This document shows, piece by piece, positions 58,813 to 64,000 of a stretch of DNA of 64,000 nt. The translations under genes were made by a program, and so were the position numbers. The notes beneath the pieces were generated by a model that saw only the letters and a list, made by a program, of their open reading frames with translations, made no database searches and was not told the origin of the DNA. The stretch is from Paraniabella ginsengisoli. Lineage in GTDB: Bacteria; Bacteroidota; Bacteroidia; Chitinophagales; Chitinophagaceae. The stretch is from positions 930,001-994,000 of the forward strand of contig NZ_JAKWBL010000001.1 in NCBI RefSeq assembly GCF_022513635.1. The letters are read 5' to 3'. Each line of letters begins with the position of its first letter. Within the stretch, counting starts at the first letter, position 1.

Positions 58813-59862
58813 TTACTCTGTGGGGCGATAAGCTGTGGTGTATTTCCTCCATTTTTCAATAACCTCATTTATATCGCCCGCCAATTCTGATTCAAAAAAT
58901 ACACGCTCACCAGTTGCGGGGTGCGTAAAACCTAATGTTTTAGCATGCAAATGCCTGGCGGGAGCAGATATTAAAACAGTTATCGATGAATTGTTTGTAT
59001 TTGGCGTACACTGTTCCTTTTACAATGCGGTCGCCACCATAAAAATCATCATTAAATAAAGGGTGGCCAATGTGTTTCATGTGAACACGTATCTGGTGCG
59101 TGCGGCCCGTTTCCAGTATGCATTCTACCAACGTTACGTAGCCTAATCTTTCCAATACCTTATAATGTGTGATGGCTTCTTTACCATGATCTCCTTCAGG
59201 ATAAGCTTCAAACAATTTTCTGAAACGTTGATTGCGGCCCACATGCGCCACAATCGTGCCTTCGTCCTGCTCTACATCGCCCCAAACAAGTGCCATATAT
59301 TTTCGATCAACCGTATGATCAAAAAACTGCTTAGCCAAATTTCGCATTGCCAGTTCGGTTTTGGCTAAAACCAATAAACCCGTGGTGTTTTTATCAATGC
59401 GGTGTACCAGGCCAAATCTTGGTAATGTTTCAAGGTCAACCGCAATATTTTTTGTTGAAGGTAATAGGCTATCGCATTTAGCAATGTGCCGGAGTGATTG
59501 CCGCTTCCGGGATGCACTACCATTCCGGCGGCTTTATTAACAATAATAATATGCTCGTCTTCATAAAAAATATTCAGCGGAATATTTTCGGGAAGAATAT
59601 TGTTTTCATCCGGTTCCGTATCCGTATAAACCACAATTTCCTGGTTAGCTTTTATTTTGAAGTTCGGCTTCACTTCATTGCCATTTACCAGCACCATTTT
59701 ATTGTGTATGGCCTGCTGAATTTTGTTGCGTGTAGCGCCTTCAATGCGGTTCATTAAAAACTTGTCGATGCGGTACGGCTCCTGGCCGGCATCGGTTTTA
59801 AAAACAAATTTTTGATACAGCTCATCGCTCGTATCCTGCTGTTCTATTACTTCTTCGTTCAT
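58813..59862 (-). CDS. rluD: RluD-type 23S rRNA pseudouridine synthase (two frameshifts)
   Basis: 349 residues after adding one base to the T6 run at 59448-59453 and removing one from the A3 run at 58949-58951; both changes are needed. The ATG at 59862 is preferred over a TTG at 59871. The N-terminal S4 domain (about 20-95) has RIDKFLMNRIEGATRNKIQQAIHNKMVLVNG. The catalytic part contains LVHRIDKNTTGLLV (catalytic Asp in HRID, recovered only after correction), MALVWGDVEQDEGTIVAHVGR, GRTHQIRVHMKHIGHPLFND and ARQ..HAKTLGFTHPATGE. It isomerises uridines in helix 69 of 23S rRNA. The terminal symbol is by homology. Confidence 0.93.
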
Positions 59863-59917
59863 TGCATGCAAAGGTACAAATGTTATTGGCTACAAATGAT
59901 GTATCATATTTTTTGGC

Positions 59918-60009
59918 GTATGACAAATTCACCTTTTATAAAATCGCCAGGAGGCGATAGCATATTAGTGCGAGGCGAGACGCCTCGCACAGCGGTAGAT
60001 TTGTCATAC
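59918..60009. repeat. 92-bp composite inverted-repeat element
   Basis: GTATGACAAAT (59918-59928) is the exact inverse of ATTTGTCATAC (59999-60009). Inside are two perfect hairpins: ATCGCC-AGGA-GGCGAT (59943-59958) and GTGCGAGGCG-AGA-CGCCTCGCAC (59968-59990, 10-bp stem, 3-base loop). Confidence 0.7.
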
Positions 60010-60012
60010 ACC

Positions 60013-60088
60013 CTATTTTTTAGCCCGGCAATAAATATATGGCATCTTCCTTGCCACGCTCGTTTTATCGTCCCGATTATAATTGATC
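60013..60088 (-). repeat. Dispersed hairpin repeat (R7)
   Basis: On the minus strand: ATAATCGGGACGATAAAACG, AGCGTGGCAAGGAAGATGCC, ATATATTTATTGCCGGGCTA, AAAAA. The TGGCA/TGCCA stem is perfect. It is identical to R3 over the first 38 or so bases. Confidence 0.8.
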
Positions 60089-60184
60089 CTATAAAAACGC
60101 GGTCGAAAGAGTTTAAAAATCTGTGCAGCTGGTTAAGTGAACAGATTCTGTTTATTTTTGTTAATTAGAAGGTCACAAATAAAA

Positions 60185-60910
60185 ATGAAACAGCAGGTAC
60201 ACTTTAAAGATTTAGGAAACATGCGCTACAAAGACGCATGGGATTACCAGGAAGATATATTACAGAAAAACGTAGCTATTAAAACAAAGTTGCGTGAATT
60301 GGAAGATAGCCAAGAACCTGAAACCGTTAACCTGAAACCTGAAACCACCAACCACTTGCTTTTTGTGGAGCATCCTCCTGTATTTACATTGGGTAAAAGC
60401 GGCGATATGAATAATGTGTTGATGAGCGAGGAGCATCTTTCAAAGTTGGGCATCGATTTTTTTAAAACAAACAGGGGCGGAGACATAACCTTTCACGGCC
60501 CGGAACAATTAGTAGGCTATCCAATTTTTGACCTGGAAAAATTTTACACTGATATCGGCAAATATCTTCGAAATATTGAAGAAGTTATTATGCTTACTTT
60601 ATCTGAATACGGATTAAAAGGAGAGCGATCACACGGGGAAACTGGTGTATGGATAGATCCTGATAATAAAGGGCGCGAGCGGAAAATATGTGCAATCGGC
60701 GTTCGTACCAGCCGTTGGATAACAATGCATGGCTTTGCCTTGAATGTTAATACCAACCTGGATTACTTTAATATGATCGTTCCTTGTGGTATTCAGGGAA
60801 AACAGGTTACCTCTTTGGAGAAAGAATTATGTAGTAAGGTTGACATGGATGAGGTTAAGCAACGGGTAAAGGCCAATTTTGAAACTGTGTTTAAAGTGGA
60901 AGTTGTTTAG
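60185..60910 (+). CDS. lipB: Octanoyl-ACP:protein octanoyltransferase LipB
   Basis: 241 residues from ATG 60185 (MKQQVHFKDLGNMRYKDAWDYQE); a GTG upstream is less likely. LipB motifs: LLFVEHPPVFTLGKSGD (LGRxGD type), RGGDITFHGPEQLVGYPIFDL (catalytic Lys/Cys region begins), GETGVWIDPDNKGRERKICAIGVRTSRWITMHGFALNVNTNLDYF, where the K of KICAIG and the C of VPCGI form the active dyad. An extra Pro/Glu/Thr-rich stretch (QEPETVNLKPETTN) is inserted after residue 36 and appears repeat-derived. It transfers octanoate to lipoyl domains; LipA is not in the window. Confidence 0.95.
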   Translation: MKQQVHFKDLGNMRYKDAWDYQEDILQKNVAIKTKLRELEDSQEPETVNLKPETTNHLLFVEHPPVFTLGKSGDMNNVLMSEEHLSKLGIDFFKTNRGGDITFHGPEQLVGYPIFDLEKFYTDIGKYLRNIEEVIMLTLSEYGLKGERSHGETGVWIDPDNKGRERKICAIGVRTSRWITMHGFALNVNTNLDYFNMIVPCGIQGKQVTSLEKELCSKVDMDEVKQRVKANFETVFKVEVV

Positions 60911-60943
60911 GCTTTAATTTAGAGAAGGTTTGTTTTTTTGTCC

Positions 60944-60976
60944 TAAAAAAAGTCACCTCATCTGAGGCGACTATTT
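60944..60976. terminator. Bidirectional terminator between lipB and the outer-membrane barrel gene
   Basis: AGTC.CCTCA-TC-TGAGG.GACT stem, A-rich before and T-rich after, between the convergent genes. Confidence 0.8.
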
Positions 60977-61011
60977 TAAGTTTAATCATAGGATAAATAT
61001 ATTGGTCTGAA

Positions 61012-61617
61012 TTATTTTACTTCGTTTCTAAGCGATTTCAATTTAGAACCTGGAAGATATATTTGGAAACCAACACCAACATTAATTTTATTTATAGCAG
61101 GTGTGCTTCCAAAACCTAATGTCAAATCATATTTTGCTAAAGCTTCCAAGGCAATATTTTCATTAACGAAAAATGCTACACCCGGGCCAACACCCACATT
61201 AAAGCCATTTGTCGAAACACCATCTTCACCTTTAACTTTAGAATTACTTCCTGCGATACCGGCATTTGCCTCTGCAAAAAAGCGAACTGGCTTGGGTGAA
61301 TTAATATTGACTTTTTCCATTTGAGCATCACCAAAATAATAACGTGCTAATGGTCCAATATTATAACTAAAAGTATTACCAGCATCTTTTTGAGTTTGAT
61401 AACCTAAACCTACCTGGCCACCAACCGCAAAATTGTCCTGTATAAACCATGCGACTTTGGGTGTTACTTGAATTCCAAATTTAGAACTCCCCTTTTGTAA
61501 TTCAGTACCAACATTACCGATTGTACCTCCAATTAAGTAGTTTCCTTTTTCCGTTTGTGCGTTTGAAACAATAGCTGTCAGGCTAAAAGCTGTTGCTAAG
61601 AAGAATAATTTTTTCAT
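61012..61617 (-). CDS. Outer-membrane beta-barrel protein
   Basis: 201 residues. Signal peptide MKKLFFLATAFSLTAIVSNA (cut before Q). The remainder is a small barrel with alternating strands, aromatic girdles and glycines (e.g. YLIGGTIGNVG, FAVGGQVGLGYQTQ, RFFAEANAGIAGSN, FNVGVGPGVAFFVNENIALEALAKYDLTLG), ending without a C-terminal aromatic. It resembles Bacteroidota porin-like OmpA-barrel proteins without an OmpA domain. Function unknown. It is monocistronic, with terminators on both sides. Confidence 0.82.
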   Translation of the reverse strand: MKKLFFLATAFSLTAIVSNAQTEKGNYLIGGTIGNVGTELQKGSSKFGIQVTPKVAWFIQDNFAVGGQVGLGYQTQKDAGNTFSYNIGPLARYYFGDAQMEKVNINSPKPVRFFAEANAGIAGSNSKVKGEDGVSTNGFNVGVGPGVAFFVNENIALEALAKYDLTLGFGSTPAINKINVGVGFQIYLPGSKLKSLRNEVK

Positions 61618-61665
61618 AAATTATGGTTTTGTCTTTCTTTTTACAATAACTATGCCGCAAATAAA

Positions 61666-61688
61666 AAACCCGGCATTAAACCGGGTTT
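61666..61688 (-). terminator. Terminator of the 61715-62155 gene
   Basis: AAACCCGG/CCGGGTTT stem with an A/T-rich loop, just after the stop of the upstream minus-strand gene. Confidence 0.75.
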
Positions 61689-61714
61689 CTATACAAAATT
61701 CATCTCTTAAAACG

Positions 61715-62155
61715 CTAAGCGAGTTGCGCAGTTCTCTTTCTTTCAGTAGGCGCTGCAGCACTCCTTTCCACCTTGTTCCTTTCAAATCTCGTCGCTGTCC
61801 ATACATGGTCTAACTCAACGTTATCCATGCCAGCAAATCCATCTTTGGTCAACTTATTCCAGCTTCGATCACGATTAAGATCTGTAACGATCTTAGAAGT
61901 AATTTTAGGATACGCAATCCAAAATTTAGTGTCCTCTTTTAATGAAGGCATTACATCATTCAAAATACCATTCAGTTGGTTTTCATTAACGGCAAATACC
62001 AAGGCAAAGTCAAGTTTCCTTGATCTTAATAATGGTGTCATGTTTTTTGCGAATGAAAGCTTGCTGAATTGTTTTTCAATAGAAGAAGGTAAGCCCTGAA
62101 TTAAAAGATTCTTTTCGTCTGCGTACTGTAATTTTTCAAAAACTGTTTGAATCAT
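61715..62155 (-). CDS. Conserved soluble protein of unknown function
   Basis: 146 residues: MIQTVFEKLQYADEKNLLIQ, GLPSSIEKQFSKLSFAKNMTPLLRSRKLDFALVFAVNENQL, LKEDTKFWIAYPKITSKIVTDLNRDRSWNKLTKDGFAG, VELDHVWTATRFERN and a basic tail (ERSAAAPTERKRTAQ). The segment FAKNMTPLL...DFALVF...FWIAYPK is a pattern I have seen in uncharacterised Bacteroidota proteins, but I cannot name the family. No signal or membrane helix. It is single, between two terminators. Confident it is a gene, not what it does. Confidence 0.75.
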   Translation of the reverse strand: MIQTVFEKLQYADEKNLLIQGLPSSIEKQFSKLSFAKNMTPLLRSRKLDFALVFAVNENQLNGILNDVMPSLKEDTKFWIAYPKITSKIVTDLNRDRSWNKLTKDGFAGMDNVELDHVWTATRFERNKVERSAAAPTERKRTAQLA

Positions 62156-62275
62156 ACAACTTGTGGGATTTATTAAAAAATACCAGATATGTTAGGACCT
62201 GGTTAAATATTTACAAAGCCTCGAAAAGGTTTTGCAAAGGTAACCTAAATATGTTTAATAATCGACATATTTAAC

Positions 62276-62312
62276 AAAAAAGCCACTGACTTCTGTAAGT
62301 CAATGGCTTTTA
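62276..62312 (-). terminator. Terminator of the M48 metallopeptidase gene
   Basis: AAAGCCACTGACTT and AAGTCAATGGCTTT form a long stem around CTGT, between the M48 stop codon (62339) and the next gene. Confidence 0.85.
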
Positions 62313-62338
62313 AATTACTTAAATTAAATATGTATTTT

Positions 62339-63153
62339 TTACTTACCGATTGGTTTGTAATATTTCATGGCTTCAGGCAAATATTTTTGAAGTTGTTCTA
62401 TTCTTCTTTCCGGTCCTGGATGTGTGCTTAAAAATTCAGGCGTATTGCCGCCGCCTGCCTGAGCTTGCATTCTTTGCCATAAACCTATGGCTTCCTGAGG
62501 GTTATAACCAGCCATTGCGGCCCAAATCATTCCGTAACGGTCCGCTTCTAATTCCTGTTTTCTTCCAAATGCCAGAATTCCTACTTGCGAACCAACACCT
62601 ACTGCGCTGCTAAATATATTTCTCATACCTGCAGAACTTTTGTTAGCCATAAACGCATCTAAAATGCTTCCACCATATTGTGCTGCAATTGTCTGGCTCA
62701 TACGTTCATTTGTATGTCCAAATAAAGCGTGAGAAACCTCGTGCCCCATTACATTGGCCAGGGCAGCTTCATTCTGAGTGATGGGGAGCAGCCCAGTGTA
62801 CACTACAATTTTCCCACCGGGCATGCACCAGGCATTTGCCTGATTGTCTTGAACCAGCTTTGTTTCCCATTGGTATCCCTGCAAGTCCTGCGACATATTG
62901 TTTTGTTTGAAAAACTCCGTAACGGCTGACACGATCCGCTGTCCCACCCGGTTTACCATTTCTGCATCTCTGTTTTTAGATGAACTTGGAACAACTTTGC
63001 TACCCGATAAAAAAGATTGATATTCACTAACAGCCATTTGCTGCAATTGAGATTCTGGCAAAAGTTTAAACTGGCTTCTACCTGTAACAGCATTGGTTGA
63101 ACAGGAAATTGCAATTGCTGCAACAGCGAAAAGGCTGAGTATTTTTTTATCAT
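62339..63153 (-). CDS. M48-family metallopeptidase lipoprotein (one frameshift)
   Basis: 271 residues after adding one base to the T7 run at 63142-63148, which restores the lipoprotein signal (MIKKILSLFAVAAIAISCST, lipobox AISC at residue 18) from ATG 63153. M48 motifs: AWCMPGGKIVVYTGLL, zinc site HEVSH (about 138-142) in ANVMGHEVSHALFGHTNERM, LEADRYGMIWAAMAGYNP with the third ligand, and FLSTHPGPERRIEQLQKYLP. It is a BepA/Oma1-like envelope protease that probably helps outer-membrane quality control. No neighbour adds information. Confidence 0.9.
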
Positions 63154-63259
63154 TGTTTTGGCATTTAATTTAAATCTAAAATGTCTAAGCAATAAACGCA
63201 ATCATTATACCAAAAGTATAAAAGTACGGTTTGAGAATGTATATCCTGGAAAAGAAGAT

Positions 63260-63910
63260 TTAGTCGTTTTGGTCTTTTAGTCTCCTTCTATCCCTCTTTT
63301 TAAAGATAGGAACTTTATTTTCACCACCTTTAATAATGCGGCTGATATTCTTCTGATGTGTTAGAATTACCAGCAGTGCAACGGCAACTGCAAAAACACG
63401 ATAAAAGTGATTATCTACATTGAAGATGACTAATATAAATACAGGAAATGCAATGCTGGCGAGGATTGAGCTTAATGAAACGAATCGGGTTAGATAAAGT
63501 ACTAACAAAAAAACGCCCGAACATGCTAATGCGGTCCAGGGTGAAATTCCAATAACTAATCCAAATAATGTTGCTACTCCTTTGCCACCTTTAAAATCTG
63601 CCCAAACAGGGAATATATGTCCTATTACAGCTGCAATGCCAAAAATAAGTTGCATATTCAGTAATGCGATTTCAGTGTCAAATGCTGGCAACAGTTCAAC
63701 AAGCTTTACTGCAAAAAAGCCTTTCAGCACATCACATATCATTACGAAAGAGCCCCAACGCGGTCCAAGTGTTCTGAAGGTGTTAGTAGCGCCTGCATTA
63801 CCGCTTCCGTAGTCTCGTATATCTATGCCGAAAAACCCCCTGCTCACCCAAACGGATGTAGGAATACTTCCCAAACAATAAGCACATAAAACTAATAAGA
63901 TTTCCTGCAT
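63260..63910 (-). CDS. plsY: Acyl-phosphate:glycerol-3-phosphate acyltransferase PlsY
   Basis: 216 residues, intact, with about five transmembrane helices. PlsY signatures: LGSIPTSVWVSRGFFGIDIRDYGSGNAGATNTFRTLG (GSGNxGATN, acyl-phosphate binding), IGHIFPVWADFKGGKGVATLFGLVIG (GGKGVAT, glycerol-3-phosphate binding) and HQKNISRIIKGGENK near the C-terminus. It makes lysophosphatidic acid from acyl-phosphate at the inner membrane. It is the last gene before the right window edge. Confidence 0.95.
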   Translation of the reverse strand: MQEILLVLCAYCLGSIPTSVWVSRGFFGIDIRDYGSGNAGATNTFRTLGPRWGSFVMICDVLKGFFAVKLVELLPAFDTEIALLNMQLIFGIAAVIGHIFPVWADFKGGKGVATLFGLVIGISPWTALACSGVFLLVLYLTRFVSLSSILASIAFPVFILVIFNVDNHFYRVFAVAVALLVILTHQKNISRIIKGGENKVPIFKKRDRRRLKDQND

Positions 63911-64000
63911 TTGATTATCCGTTATGGAGCAATTTGAATATCAAATATAACATATATAAGCATCAAACTGCTAACAAAATATATTAAAATGATAACCTGT

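Larger units (their letters stand above)
59863..60184. other. 322-bp intergenic region packed with hairpins
   Basis: No gene. It holds the inverted-repeat element (59918-60009) and the dispersed hairpin repeat R7 (60013-60088) back to back, upstream of lipB; the rest is AT-rich. Confidence 0.6.

Overview
The window looks like a chromosomal segment of a Bacteroidota bacterium, most likely a member of the Chitinophagaceae or a close relative. Supporting signs are TAnnTTTG-type -7 boxes, little Shine-Dalgarno sequence, a carbohydrate-utilisation region with sulfatases, BlaI/M56 pairs in which one M56 protein carries TonB-plug-like repeats, an ECF sigma factor followed by a membrane/beta-barrel protein, and AT-rich DNA with Bacteroidota-type intergenic hairpins. 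No rRNA, CRISPR array, prophage, transposase gene or origin was seen.

Layout. 1-8.1 kb: a glycan-degradation block, with a minus-strand operon (six-hairpin glycosidase-like, GH43-like, and a long DUF4450-like protein running off the left edge) diverging from a GH105-like hydrolase. 8.2-13.5 kb: META-domain lipoprotein, cytosine-deaminase-like amidohydrolase and a SNF2 helicase. 13.9-20.3 kb: three consecutive sulfatases and a class 3 lipase, then tRNA-Ser(UGA). 20.6-23.5 kb: ECF sigma factor, membrane/beta-barrel partner and DUF4397 lipoprotein. 23.9-29.9 kb: dnaK, a MATE exporter, an Anbu-type proteasome homologue with a transglutaminase-like protein, and a thioredoxin-like protein. 30.0-39.1 kb: BlaI/M56 pair, antiporter, hpt, glucosaminidase, O-methyltransferase, a four-helix-bundle protein, a sodium/solute symporter and a LOG-family protein. 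39.2-49.4 kb: cobalamin riboswitch-metE, PIG-L deacetylase, a second symporter preceded by two tiny membrane ORFs, VanX-like dipeptidase, cupin, GroES-like protein, a PIN toxin/antitoxin pair and a DUF5063-like protein. 49.5-64 kb: a second BlaI/M56 pair, a SirB1-like protein, yebC, transporters, DedA, an RluD-type synthase, lipB, an outer-membrane barrel, an M48 lipoprotein and plsY.

The dominant technical feature is that about 29 single-base indels split 21 otherwise normal genes, nearly all in A/T runs of five or more bases and mostly one base short. They hit essential or highly conserved genes (dnaK, yebC, rluD). After correcting them, each affected complete gene has a length divisible by three and a normal family length. 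I treat them as sequencing/consensus errors and annotate the joined genes as one CDS each, stating the break point.

The most interesting biology is in the intergenic DNA and small partners: a dispersed hairpin repeat family with at least four clear copies and stem-preserving changes; a 117-bp MITE-like element with perfect 20-bp terminal inverted repeats and a 6-bp target duplication; two further inverted-repeat elements; a shared BlaI-type operator upstream of both BlaI/M56 pairs; and two micro-ORFs translationally linked to a symporter.
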